Of a stretch of 64,000 nt of DNA, positions 43,260 to 51,931 are shown piece after piece. The stretch comes from Candidatus Electrothrix aestuarii. GTDB lineage: Bacteria > Desulfobacterota > Desulfobulbia > Desulfobulbales > Desulfobulbaceae. The position numbers were made by a program, and so were the translations under genes. The notes under the pieces were generated by a model. That model searched no databases. It was not told the DNA's origin and saw only the letters and a list, made by a program, of their open reading frames with translations. The stretch covers positions 3,747,907 through 3,811,906 of the forward strand of contig CP159373.1 in the NCBI GenBank assembly GCA_032595685.2. Direction: 5' to 3'. Within the stretch, counting starts at the first letter, position 1, and every line of letters begins with the position of its first letter.

Positions 43260-44132
43260 GAACAGAAGCATGTCCCGATGCACGTCATGGACCGCCTGGA
43301 TGCGGAGCATCTCGTCTGCGTTGACTGTGCCGCTGACCACCGAGACATAGGGATGGTCTGCACTGCCGGTCAGGATGCCGGTTTCCGGCGGATCAGGCTG
43401 GCTCATACCATTCACCGGGAGGAGGGAACGGAGCAGGCGGTCATAGGTACCGCTACGCAGCGTCCCCTGCTCGCCATAATGGGTGCTCACAGAGATGCGG
43501 TACTCGTTATTCCAGGGGGCATCCTGGGCCGGGATCTCGGGCATGAGCATGATGGTTGAGTTGGAGATCACCGGAAAAGTGGTCTGCTCAGCCTTTCCAC
43601 TGCGGGTGCCCTGAAGCACACAGCCACCGTTCCCGCCCTCCGGGTCAAACTCAAGGTTGAGGCCCCTGAGCATGATGACCCCGGCTGGATTGAGTACATC
43701 AGGGAGCTTGAACAGGCTCTCCTCCACCTGGTTGATCTGGGGGAGCTTCCTGCGCATGGGCAGGCGCTCAGTGCGGGCGCTCCGCTGGATGGTCTCCACA
43801 AAGGGAGGAGATACGCGGACACTGACATGCAGGGATTCATCCAGGGGTGGCAGGGAATCACCTGGGTTTTCCAGCCGACCGGAAAAGGACAGGGACCAGC
43901 TGCAACAGCCCTCCTTGGTTACCTGCTCACCATTAAGGAGCCGGGTCTGGATGGCCTGGTCCTCGGCCTTGAGGATGGTCAGGATGTCTGCCTTGTTAAA
44001 GTTGGGATGCGCCTGGGCAATATCAGCGGCTATGTCGTTAATGTTCGCGGCATTCCGTGGGATGAAACGGACCCGGTAGGACTGGGGAACAGTTAAGGGA
44101 TTGATATCCGGTCGCCATTGTATTGTTGCCAT
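43260..44132 (-). pseudogene. HU-like/DUF4469 protein B, N-terminal part
   Basis: Starts MATIQWRPD with AGGAGG upstream. About 290 residues run to the IS66 insertion point. Residues ~15-90 look like the HU/IHF-like DNA-binding domain of pfam HU-DNA_bdg (V-P-Q-S-Y-R-V-R-F, I-A-A-D-I-A, D-I-L-T-I-L-K-A-E). The rest resembles DUF4469 proteins. As found in the genome the frame continues a few codons into the IS and stops, so a truncated product lacking the last ~67 residues is possible. It is a paralogue of gene A. Confidence 0.85.
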
Positions 44133-44191
44133 GATACTCCTCCTGTTGATTGAACTCCATGATACCTTCCTGTAATTGCATTATAATGTGC

Positions 44192-44220
44192 ATGGTACGG
44201 AGAGCAGGGGGATTTGTCAA
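44192..44220 (-). promoter_or_regulatory. Sigma-70 promoter of DUF4469 gene B
   Basis: Minus strand: TTGACA (44220-44215), 17-base spacer, TACCAT (44197-44192), about 60 bases before the start codon. The same arrangement, with related spacer bases ending CTCCG, stands before paralogue A, which supports both. Confidence 0.75.
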
Positions 44221-44262
44221 GCAAATGCGGTGATGGGGCAGGGGCGTGAGGGAGATTTCTTT

Positions 44263-44400
44263 CCTGGGGGCAGGGGCTCTCTTTTCCTGCATACATGAAC
44301 GGTTCTTTCATGCAGGCACGGGCATATCGTTCCTGCATGCATGAACGTAGCTCTCCTGCATGCATGAGCAGATCTTTCGTGCAGGCATGAACCGAATCTT
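44263..44400. repeat. 23-nt tandem repeat array, about six units
   Basis: Units start at 44263, 44286, 44309, 44332, 44355 and 44378, each 23 bases without spacers. A typical unit begins CCTGCATGCATGAACG and ends CTTT; the first unit is the most degenerate. The TGCATGCA palindrome recurs in two. It lies upstream of the gene B promoter. The absence of unique spacers excludes CRISPR. Confidence 0.8.
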
Positions 44401-44414
44401 CATCCCGCCTGTAG

Positions 44415-44575
44415 GGGTAGACCCCTGTGTCTACCCGGAAACATCATGGGCAATCACGGGGGATTGCCCCTACAATAATGGCGAAATTGCCTTGGGCGGA
44501 CACGCAGGTACCGCCCCTACACCGTGATGATGAAACCACCGCCCCCGTAAGGGCACGGCACGCCGTGCCCCTACA
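44415..44575. repeat. Cluster of four palindromes with CCCCTACA tails
   Basis: Four hairpins in a row: GGGTAGAC/GTCTACCC (44415-44436), GGGCAATC/GATTGCCC (44448-44469), GGGCGG/CCGCCC (44494-44516) and GGGCACGGC/GCCGTGCCC (44551-44570). The last three are followed by CCTACA. The fourth is closely related to the palindrome at 5030-5057. They lie just after the STAND gene stop and may end or insulate its transcript, or be non-autonomous REP-like elements. Confidence 0.7.
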
Positions 44576-44583
44576 TAATCCCC

Positions 44584-46842
44584 CTACACCCCCTGCCGCT
44601 TGGCCCGCACCCATGCCAATCCATCGCGCCATTCCTCCAATTTGGGGTGGTCAATCTGCTCTGCAATCTCCACGGCCAGGGTAATGTATTCCTCCGCCTC
44701 AGCAAGGTCGCCCATCTCTTCATAGGTGCGACCGATGTTCCAGCAGGTTACTGCCTCACCGGCCCGGTCACCCAGCTCGCGGCAGATCGCCAAGTCCTGT
44801 TCTCTGTATTCTATCGCCTTGGCATAGTTACTCTGCGTCCTATAGATCTCGGCAATGTTGTTCAGGGTTGTGCCTTCCCCGATTGCATCCCCAACCTCCC
44901 TCGTAATAGGCAGGCATTGCTCATAAGAGGACAAGGCTTGCTCGTAATCCTCCTGGTTATAGTAAACCGTGGCGATATTATTCAGGGACTCACCTTCTCC
45001 CCTCCGGTCGCCGATCTCTTGCCGGATTCTCAGGCTTTGCTGATAGGTCTCCAAGGCCTGCTCGTACCTGCCCTGTTGCCGATAGATCGCGGCCATGTTA
45101 TTCAGGGTCACGCCTTCTCCCTTGCGATCTCCCAGCTCGCGGTCTATGGGACGGACTTGCTCAAACCATACAATGCTCTTGTCATTCTCCCCACGCCGCC
45201 AACAGGTGTAGCCCAGGCTGTTCAGGCACCATGCCTCATCTCTGCGGTCGCCAGCCTTGCGGGCCGCAGTCAGGTTCATCTCTAAGGCAGCCAGCTTTTC
45301 TGTCCAATGTCCCTGCCGGTCAAGGTAGATGTTGATTGCATCCTCCAGCCATTTCACCTCTTCCCACAGCCCTCCGTCCACACAGCGCTCTATGAGCTGT
45401 AGACAATGGACCCGTTCACCATCCAGGCGGGCATATCCCTCCAGTCCGGCCTCGCTCTGTTCCCGGCAGAACCATATATAATACCGGGCAAGCCGCTCCA
45501 GGGCATCCCGGCTCAGGGCTTCCTCGTTCCGGGCGTATGTATGCACCAGGGCGTGGCTTATCTGCCAGCGTTCCTCCCGCCGTTCCAGCAGCCCGAAGAG
45601 CACCAGCTCGTTCAGGGCTTCCCTGCTGCGCAGCTCCAGCTCATCCTCGTCATCCCCCTCCTCAGACAGCACTGCCATGACCGGCTCAAGGCTGATAGGC
45701 GCAAAGGCCAGCACCCCGGCCAGCCGCAGCACCTGCACGGCATCGTCGCTCACCTGCTCCATACTGCGCCGCAGCAGCAGAGCCGCGTTGTCCTCCTGAT
45801 GCTTGCCGCTGCCCAGCTTCCTGAAAGGCCGCTTCTCCAACCAGCGCAGATACTCTGCCGCGCTCTCGCCCGTGTTGCGGAGATACTGCCCGGCAATGCG
45901 CAGGGCCAGGGGCCAGCCGCCCAGTCCCTTGCACACGGCCCGCGCCGTGGTCTCATCCGCCGTTGTGCCGCTGTAGAGCCGGAACGCCTCCTCTGCGGGC
46001 AGCTTGTCCAGCCGTTTGACCTCCAGCAGCTCACCCGGCGCATCGCTCCGCTTCCGGCTGGTGATCAGCACCCCGCAGCCCCCGCAGCAACGGAGCACGT
46101 CAGGCAGGTCGTCGGCCTCCTCAGCCCCGTCCAGAATGATCAGGGCCTGCTTGTTGGCCAGCAGACGGGTGGCAGCCTCCGGGCTGTTGTCCTGCCCATC
46201 ATCCGCATAGCTACGCACCAGGTGGTCAAAGGCCAGGCCCACATCCTTGCGCCCGTAAAAGGAGTAGAAGAGCAGGCCGTCCGGGAACAGGGCCGGGGCT
46301 TCCTGCTCAGGGGGCAGCTCCCAGGCGACCCGCGAGGCCAGGGCGGTCTTGCCGATGCCGCCGGGTCCGCAGAGCGTGACCACCTTGCCCGGTCCGAGCG
46401 CAGCCAGGACATCGCGCAGCAGGTCCTCCCTGCCGACAAGATGCTCGGCCTGCCTGGGCCGCTGCAAGGGGATGCCTTGGGCGGTGCGGGCGTAGTGGTG
46501 GTGCTCCTCATAGTGGACATCGCCGGTCTGGCTGAAGACGTTATGGTCGCCCTTTGCCTTCTGCTGCGGTGAGCTGACCTGCTCTGTTGTGATATTCACC
46601 TGTTGAGCGATGGGATGATTGCCCTGAGCAACGTTCTGGGTACCGCTGCCGCTATGAGTGAAGGTGTTGCCCACAGGCGGGGTGGTGTCTTTCCGAGAGA
46701 AGAAGGAGAATAACTTCGTAATGAGGAAGGAGAGGACGGCAAGGGCAGTCAGCCCGGCACCGCTCCAGGTGACCTCGGGGTGATCCCGCAACCATATCAC
46801 CCCTTCTACGACCCAGTGCCAAAGCTCAGCGATCAGTTCCAT
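44584..46842 (-). CDS. Membrane-anchored STAND NTPase with TPR repeats
   Basis: A 752-aa protein. A hydrophobic helix at ~27-47 is followed by a polar linker rich in N, Q, G, H and T (~55-118). The NB-ARC/STAND module has G-P-G-G-I-G-K-T at 159-166, Walker B A-L-I-I-L-D-G-A near 230 and a T-S-R-K sensor. After a winged-helix-like region, five or more TPRs follow (W-C-L-N-S-L-G-Y-T, L-N-N-M-A-A-I-Y and so on at ~40-residue steps). It is a sensor-type conflict protein; no nuclease or protease effector is fused. Its start overlaps the Uma2 gene's end by 17 bp. Confidence 0.85.
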   Translation of the reverse strand: MELIAELWHWVVEGVIWLRDHPEVTWSGAGLTALAVLSFLITKLFSFFSRKDTTPPVGNTFTHSGSGTQNVAQGNHPIAQQVNITTEQVSSPQQKAKGDHNVFSQTGDVHYEEHHHYARTAQGIPLQRPRQAEHLVGREDLLRDVLAALGPGKVVTLCGPGGIGKTALASRVAWELPPEQEAPALFPDGLLFYSFYGRKDVGLAFDHLVRSYADDGQDNSPEAATRLLANKQALIILDGAEEADDLPDVLRCCGGCGVLITSRKRSDAPGELLEVKRLDKLPAEEAFRLYSGTTADETTARAVCKGLGGWPLALRIAGQYLRNTGESAAEYLRWLEKRPFRKLGSGKHQEDNAALLLRRSMEQVSDDAVQVLRLAGVLAFAPISLEPVMAVLSEEGDDEDELELRSREALNELVLFGLLERREERWQISHALVHTYARNEEALSRDALERLARYYIWFCREQSEAGLEGYARLDGERVHCLQLIERCVDGGLWEEVKWLEDAINIYLDRQGHWTEKLAALEMNLTAARKAGDRRDEAWCLNSLGYTCWRRGENDKSIVWFEQVRPIDRELGDRKGEGVTLNNMAAIYRQQGRYEQALETYQQSLRIRQEIGDRRGEGESLNNIATVYYNQEDYEQALSSYEQCLPITREVGDAIGEGTTLNNIAEIYRTQSNYAKAIEYREQDLAICRELGDRAGEAVTCWNIGRTYEEMGDLAEAEEYITLAVEIAEQIDHPKLEEWRDGLAWVRAKRQGV

Positions 46843-47410
46843 GTAGCTGCACCTTCCTGTAGACTTCAGCCAGTGGCAGCGTACAATCTATTGCCTGGAC
46901 AGAGAGGAGATCTTGTTCTCTTTGGTATATCGTATACAACCAGGAATTATTCGGCTGACGGCTGAACCGCTCCATCTTAAAGGTATACTGAGATACCAGG
47001 ATGTATTCGGCAAAGGAAGGGATCTCCTGATAATGAGAGAATTTGTCACCTCGGTCATAGGCCTCTGTGCTGTCGGAAAGGATCTCTATAAGGACAACCG
47101 GGTTCAGCAGGACATCCTGGTGCTCGTCTTCGTATTCCTCTTTTTCGCAAACCACAACGATATCAGGGTAGGTGTATTTCTCCTTTTTTTTGATTTTCAC
47201 CTTCATGTCACTGGCAAAAACGCTGCAGGGTCTTTCCAGCAGCTGATTGCCCAACAGACGGACGATATTTGCCGAGATCTGATTGTGCTCCCGGCTTGCC
47301 CCGGCCATAGCAAAGATCTCTCCTGCAAAATACTCGTGTCGCGTAGCGGCTTCTCTTTCCCCGGCAAGGTATTCTTCCGGGCTGATGTGCTGTTCTGCCT
47401 GTGTCAGCAT
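46826..47410 (-). CDS. Uma2-family (DUF820) putative endonuclease
   Basis: A 194-aa PD-(D/E)XK-type protein. Seen: E-E-Y-L-A-G-E-R near the start, R-H-E-Y-F-A-G-E-I, P-D-I-V-V-V-C with the catalytic Asp, and V-L-I-E-I-L-S-D-S-T with the Glu. The start MLTQAEQ at 47410 was chosen over 47431. Uma2 proteins are widespread in cyanobacteria and other bacteria but poorly characterised. It overlaps the STAND gene and may be its effector. Confidence 0.82.
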   Translation of the reverse strand: MLTQAEQHISPEEYLAGEREAATRHEYFAGEIFAMAGASREHNQISANIVRLLGNQLLERPCSVFASDMKVKIKKKEKYTYPDIVVVCEKEEYEDEHQDVLLNPVVLIEILSDSTEAYDRGDKFSHYQEIPSFAEYILVSQYTFKMERFSRQPNNSWLYTIYQREQDLLSVQAIDCTLPLAEVYRKVQLHGTDR

Positions 47411-47490
47411 AATGATATATTTACCTCTCAATTCAGTTTGTCAGCGCACTGCTTCAGTATTTTGCGATTGGAGACCCCTGTGGCTTCTCC

Positions 47491-48564
47491 CTACATCCTC
47501 ACCTCCAACACATCCACCAGCCTGCCATTATAGTCATGGCGGATCATGGCCTTGAGAGCGGCATAGTCGTCCACCCGGATGTCAAGGCTATGCACTGCGG
47601 AATTGGTAAAGCCGGGCAGGGTGTATTCGCCATTCACCCCCACGACCACGAGCCCGCCTATCCTGTCGCCTTCGTGCATGTTCAGCAGGCTGAACAGGAG
47701 CATATCCCGCTGTGCATCATGAATAGCCTGGATGCGGAGTGTCTCATTATCCGTGAGGCCACCGCCGATGACGCTCACATAGGGGGTGTCTGCGCTGCCG
47801 GTCAGGATACCGGTCTCAGGAGGATCAGCCTGTCCCAGGTCGTGAACAGTCAGCGGGGTACGCAGGAAGCGGTCATAGATGCTGCTGCACAACGTGCCGT
47901 GCTCGCTGTAATGGGTGCTTACCGATATGCGGTACTCGTTGTTCCAGGGATTGTCCTGCTCTGGTATCTCGGGCATGAGCATGATCGAGTTGTTGGAGAT
48001 CACAGGGAAGCGGGTCTGGATGATGCTTCCGCTTCGGGTGCCCTCAATCACGCAGCCGCCACTGCCGCCCTCGGGATCAAACAGGAGGTTGGCACCATTG
48101 ATCATGACGACCCCGCTTGCAGCAAGGACATTGGGCAGCTTGAGCAGCGTCTCTTCGACTTGGCTGATCATGGGTAGCTTTTCGTTCATGGGCAGGCGCT
48201 CCAAAAGGGCGCCCCGGCGAATGGTATCAAGAAAAGGCTGTGCAACCTGGATCTTGACGTTCAGGTTATCATCCAGGGAGGGGAGCATGTCGTCAGGGCT
48301 GTCCAACCGCCCGGAAAAGGAAAGAGACCAGCTGCAACACTCGCCCTTGTCCACCTGCTCGCCATCAAGCAACCGAGCCATGATGACCTCATCCTCTGCG
48401 CGTAGGATGTTCAGGATGTCGGTTGTGCTGACATTGGGGTACTGCCGGGCGATGTCTGCGGCAATATCCTGAATGTTTGCGGTATTACGTGGGACAAAAC
48501 GGACCCGGTAGGACTGAGGAACAGTCAGGGTATTGATGTCCGGTCGCCATTGTATTGTTGCCAT
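47491..48564 (-). CDS. HU-like/DUF4469 protein A
   Basis: A 357-aa protein. The start MATIQW at 48564 (AAGGAA upstream) matches that of paralogue B; a longer frame from 48765 crosses the promoter and is rejected. Residues ~15-90 are HU/IHF-like, suggesting DNA binding. The middle has a beta-rich stretch (I-M-L-M-P-E-I-P, N-N-E-Y-R-I-S-V-S-T-H-Y), and the C-terminal ~110 residues are DUF4469-like (T-G-I-L-T-G-S-A-D, L-V-V-V-G-V-N-G-E-Y). Genes A and B flank Uma2 and STAND. Function unknown. Confidence 0.78.
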   Translation of the reverse strand: MATIQWRPDINTLTVPQSYRVRFVPRNTANIQDIAADIARQYPNVSTTDILNILRAEDEVIMARLLDGEQVDKGECCSWSLSFSGRLDSPDDMLPSLDDNLNVKIQVAQPFLDTIRRGALLERLPMNEKLPMISQVEETLLKLPNVLAASGVVMINGANLLFDPEGGSGGCVIEGTRSGSIIQTRFPVISNNSIMLMPEIPEQDNPWNNEYRISVSTHYSEHGTLCSSIYDRFLRTPLTVHDLGQADPPETGILTGSADTPYVSVIGGGLTDNETLRIQAIHDAQRDMLLFSLLNMHEGDRIGGLVVVGVNGEYTLPGFTNSAVHSLDIRVDDYAALKAMIRHDYNGRLVDVLEVRM

Positions 48565-48621
48565 AGTTTTTTTCCTTAGGGATAAGCTTACGGTAGCGCC
48601 ATGTAATTGCATTGAATAAGT

Positions 48622-48650
48622 ATCGTACGGAGCACTAAGGGGTTTGTCAA
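48622..48650 (-). promoter_or_regulatory. Sigma-70 promoter of DUF4469 gene A
   Basis: Minus strand: TTGACA (48650-48645), 17-base spacer, TACGAT (48627-48622), about 60 bases before the start codon, matching the promoter of paralogue B in position and sequence. Confidence 0.75.
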
Positions 48651-48993
48651 GAAAATGCGATGAGTCCTTTGCCGGGCCTTTATACTGGGAGGCTGAAAGT
48701 TCATCCTTCTTTTCATAAAACACGGTGTATTTGTCAGGCTGCGCTTCTGTTACAGGATGCTTCATACTTCTTTTTCTACACTAGCATAGAATGTGTTCAG
48801 GCTACAAGCTTCAGCAGGAAGATCTCTCTGTCTCTCCACCCATTTTCTCTTCTGTACAATCATTAAGTAATTTGCTATACATAAGGGAATGATGAAGAAC
48901 GTATTGTTCCAGCAGGGTTGTTGAGTACGAAAGAACGCCAGCAAAGCCTGTTATTTTTTAAAGAGCTTACGGCGTTGCTGTTGATTATTTTCT
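48651..48993. other. Intergenic region, no gene seen
   Basis: About 340 bases between the leftward gene A promoter and the rightward PHP gene. Open frames here are short extensions or lack start signals. No repeat or RNA recognised. Confidence 0.5.
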
Positions 48994-49869
48994 ATGTGTG
49001 TTGAACTCCATACTCATTCTGTGTATTCCGATGGCACGGCCACTCCTGCTGAGCTGGTGCATATGGCGGTGGAACGCAGACTGAAAGGCTTTGCCCTCAC
49101 AGACCATGACACCCTTGAGGGGGTGCCTGAGGCTATGCAATGTGGTCAGGAGCTGGGCATGCCAGTGATCAGCGGCATAGAGATCAGCGTTAAGCATCGG
49201 GAGCATTCTCTGCATATCCTGGGCTATGGTGTTGATCCCAAGAATCAGGTCCTTCTTGATTGGCTGGCCCGCCTCCAGGAGGGACGGATAGAGCGGAATA
49301 GAAATATTCTCGTTAAATTGACCAAGATGGGGCTTCTCATTACTGAAGAGGAGTTGGCGCAAATCTCTGGCTGTGGTCAGGCTGGCAGGCCGCACATCGC
49401 CCGTTTAATGCAAGAAAAGGGCTATGTGTCCAACATGCAACAGGCCTTTAGGATATATCTGGGACGGAATAAGCCCGCGTGGAGCAGCCGCTTGAGTTAT
49501 TCCGCCTCTGAGGCCATTACCATGCTCCATCAGGCCGGAGGCGTGGCCGTGCTTGCCCATCCAGGAATGATTGATAAGAACATGAACGTGCAGCCCCAGC
49601 TCATCCGGGAACTGGTCGAACGAGGACTTGATGGCTTGGAAGTTTTTTATCCCACCCACAACAGCAGGATAAAAAAACGTTTACAGACGCTGGCGAGGAA
49701 ATATAATTTGCTTTGTACCGGGGGGAGTGACTACCACGGGGATCAACACGGCAGGCTTTTTGCGGGAGAAGCAGGCGGTATCTGTCCACCGGATTCAATA
49801 ATAGTTGAACTCCTTGAGCGATTGCAATATGTTCAGATGAGAGAGAACAAAGAAGAACATTCCGCGTAA
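48994..49869 (+). CDS. PHP-domain phosphoesterase (RnmA/TrpH-like)
   Basis: A 291-aa metal-dependent phosphoesterase. PHP motifs: H-T-H-S-V-Y-S-D-G near residues 6-14, T-D-H-D at ~36-39, G-I-E-I-S at ~66-70, L-A-H-P-G at ~189-193 and G-S-D-Y-H-G at ~246-251. This order fits the RnmA (YciV) class that removes nucleotides from 3',5'-bisphosphates or RNA 5' ends. First gene of a rightward series. Confidence 0.88.
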   Translation: MCVELHTHSVYSDGTATPAELVHMAVERRLKGFALTDHDTLEGVPEAMQCGQELGMPVISGIEISVKHREHSLHILGYGVDPKNQVLLDWLARLQEGRIERNRNILVKLTKMGLLITEEELAQISGCGQAGRPHIARLMQEKGYVSNMQQAFRIYLGRNKPAWSSRLSYSASEAITMLHQAGGVAVLAHPGMIDKNMNVQPQLIRELVERGLDGLEVFYPTHNSRIKKRLQTLARKYNLLCTGGSDYHGDQHGRLFAGEAGGICPPDSIIVELLERLQYVQMRENKEEHSA

Positions 49870-49939
49870 AAAAAGAAGAAGAGATAAAGACGAGAAGGGG
49901 ACCAGTTCTCCTTCCATAACCTTATACATCAGAACTATC

Positions 49940-51331
49940 ATGCATACTATTCTCGTAGTTGATGACGAACCGAATTACCTGATTGTCCTTTCTGAGCTGC
50001 TGCGCGATGAGGGCTACGAAGTCTTTACAGCGGACAGCGGGCAGGCTGGTTTGAGAATGGCCAGGGAAATAGACCTTGATCTGGTTATCAGTGATATGAA
50101 AATGCCGGGCATGGACGGAATTGCCCTGCTGGCAAAGCTGAAGGAATTTAACCAGCAGTTGCCGGTTATCCTGATCACTGCCTATGCAGAGGTGGGCAAG
50201 GCGGTTGAGGCCATGCATCTTGGTGCCTTCACCTACCTGGCTAAGCCCTTTTCCAATGAGGAGTTGCTGGCATCAACCCGTAAGGCTGTAGAACATTACG
50301 GTATGGTGCGGGAGATCCGGCGCCTGCGCAGCGAGGCCACCTTTACCTCTGGTTTTGGTGGCATGATCGGTAAAAACCCCAACATGCTGGTCGTCTACCG
50401 CCTGATTGAAAAGGTTGCGCCTACGCCTTCCTCTGTCCTGATTACCGGTGAGTCTGGTACAGGAAAGGAATTGGTGGCTCGGGCTATTCATAACTTGAGC
50501 GAGCGCAAAGATGCCCCTTTTATCTCGGTGAACTGTGCAGCGCTTTCCGAGCATCTGCTGGAAAGTGAGTTGTTTGGGCATGAGAAAGGAGCCTTTACCG
50601 ATGCCGCAGCCATGCGCAAAGGTCGATTTGAGCTGGCTGATACCGGGACCCTTTTTCTTGATGAAATAGGGGAGATGACCCCGGCCCTGCAGGCCAAGCT
50701 GTTGCGGGTACTCCAGGAACGCTCCTTTGAGCGGGTGGGAGGAAACAGCACTATTTCTATTGATGTCCGTATCCTTGCTGCCACCAATAAGGATCTGAAA
50801 GATGAGGTTGAACAGGGATCCTTCCGTAACGATCTCTTTTATCGTCTCAATGTTATCCATATTCATATGCCACCTCTGCGGGAGCGTTTGGACGATATTC
50901 CAGCCTTGGTCCATTATTTTCTCAAGAAAAATGGCGAGCGGCTTGGACGGGAAAAGAACGAGATTTCTCCAGAAGCCATGCGCCTACTCGTTAGCCTGCC
51001 TTGGGAAGGCAATATTCGCGAACTGGAAAACACCATTGAGCGGGCAGCCATTCTCTGTAATGACGGCTGTATTGAGGCGGAAGATGTCCAGCCGGACAGC
51101 AGCCAGATGCCGGGTATCCAGGAATGGAGCTCCACCTTGGAACTTGGACAGTTCATCCCGGAAGGACTCAGTCTTTCAGAGGTCTTGAGCGGTATTGAGG
51201 AAAAACTGGTTCGTCAGGCCCTGGAGGAGGCGAATAATGTCCAGGCCCGGGCAGCGGAAAAACTCGGGATCACCAAGAGCCTGCTGCAATACAAGATGAA
51301 GAAATATAATTTGCAGCGCAAAAAGAAATAG
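49940..51331 (+). CDS. Sigma-54-dependent response regulator (NtrC family)
   Basis: A 463-aa protein: receiver domain with phosphoacceptor Asp52 (V-I-S-D-M-K-M-P-G), AAA+ domain with Walker A G-E-S-G-T-G-K-E near 170, and a C-terminal Fis HTH (A-A-E-K-L-G-I-T-K-S-L-L-Q-Y-K). The sigma-54 contact loop reads GAFTDA at residues 217-222 instead of the standard GAFTGA. No histidine kinase is adjacent, so the phosphodonor is unknown. The H-NOX gene 52 bp downstream suggests a gas-signalling link. Confidence 0.93.
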   Translation: MHTILVVDDEPNYLIVLSELLRDEGYEVFTADSGQAGLRMAREIDLDLVISDMKMPGMDGIALLAKLKEFNQQLPVILITAYAEVGKAVEAMHLGAFTYLAKPFSNEELLASTRKAVEHYGMVREIRRLRSEATFTSGFGGMIGKNPNMLVVYRLIEKVAPTPSSVLITGESGTGKELVARAIHNLSERKDAPFISVNCAALSEHLLESELFGHEKGAFTDAAAMRKGRFELADTGTLFLDEIGEMTPALQAKLLRVLQERSFERVGGNSTISIDVRILAATNKDLKDEVEQGSFRNDLFYRLNVIHIHMPPLRERLDDIPALVHYFLKKNGERLGREKNEISPEAMRLLVSLPWEGNIRELENTIERAAILCNDGCIEAEDVQPDSSQMPGIQEWSSTLELGQFIPEGLSLSEVLSGIEEKLVRQALEEANNVQARAAEKLGITKSLLQYKMKKYNLQRKKK

Positions 51332-51383
51332 AGCAGGAAGGCTAGCCTCTCTGGCAGGTGGCAGAGACCACGTGGAGAACTGA

Positions 51384-51911
51384 ATGAAAGGGGTGATTGT
51401 AACCTGCTTTGCCAGGTTGGTCAGGGATCGCTACGGAGAAGATAAATGGGAGGAGGCACTGGAAGATGCGGGCATGGATCGGCACGCTATCTTTTTTGCA
51501 ACTTCCCAGTTGGATGATGCCGCCTTTATAAAGATAGTCACCTCTGTTTGTAAGGTCCTGAAACTGACGCTTACCCAAATGGCAGAAGCCTTTGGCGAAT
51601 ACTGGATGAATGAATATGCTCCCAGGATCTACGGAGTGTATCTCCAGGAGGCCAGCTCTGCAAAAGAATTCCTGCTGAATATGGATAAAATCCATGAAAC
51701 AGTGACCTCCACAATCCCGAATTCCCAACCGCCCCGATTCGACTATGAATGGACAGACAGCAACACCTTGCTTATGCAATACAACTCCCATCGGGGCTTG
51801 ATAGATTTCTTTATAGGCTTGGTCAAAGGGGTGGGAACCTATTTTCAGGAAGAGCTGGTGGTGAATAAGTTGAGTGATACGGAAGTGAAAATCATTTTCT
51901 CAAAGGAATAA
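51384..51911 (+). CDS. H-NOX heme nitric oxide/oxygen sensor
   Basis: A 175-aa single-domain H-NOX. The proximal heme ligand is His104 in M-D-K-I-H-E-T-V, and the Y-x-S-x-R motif that binds heme propionates is Tyr133-Ser135-Arg137 in Q-Y-N-S-H-R-G. Stand-alone H-NOX proteins bind NO (O2 in some anaerobes' forms) and regulate a partner. Here the neighbours are a sigma-54 regulator upstream and a MetF gene 20 bp downstream, not the usual kinase or diguanylate cyclase. Confidence 0.9.
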   Translation: MKGVIVTCFARLVRDRYGEDKWEEALEDAGMDRHAIFFATSQLDDAAFIKIVTSVCKVLKLTLTQMAEAFGEYWMNEYAPRIYGVYLQEASSAKEFLLNMDKIHETVTSTIPNSQPPRFDYEWTDSNTLLMQYNSHRGLIDFFIGLVKGVGTYFQEELVVNKLSDTEVKIIFSKE

Positions 51912-51931
51912 AGGAAGAGGACCTCGTTGGC

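Noticed and set aside
44093-44365. 90-codon leftward frame rich in Met, Cys and Arg
   Set aside because: It is a translation of the 23-nt tandem repeat and overlaps the promoter and start of gene B.
44263-44400. Possible CRISPR array
   Set aside because: The 23-base units are contiguous with no unique spacers and no cas genes are near.
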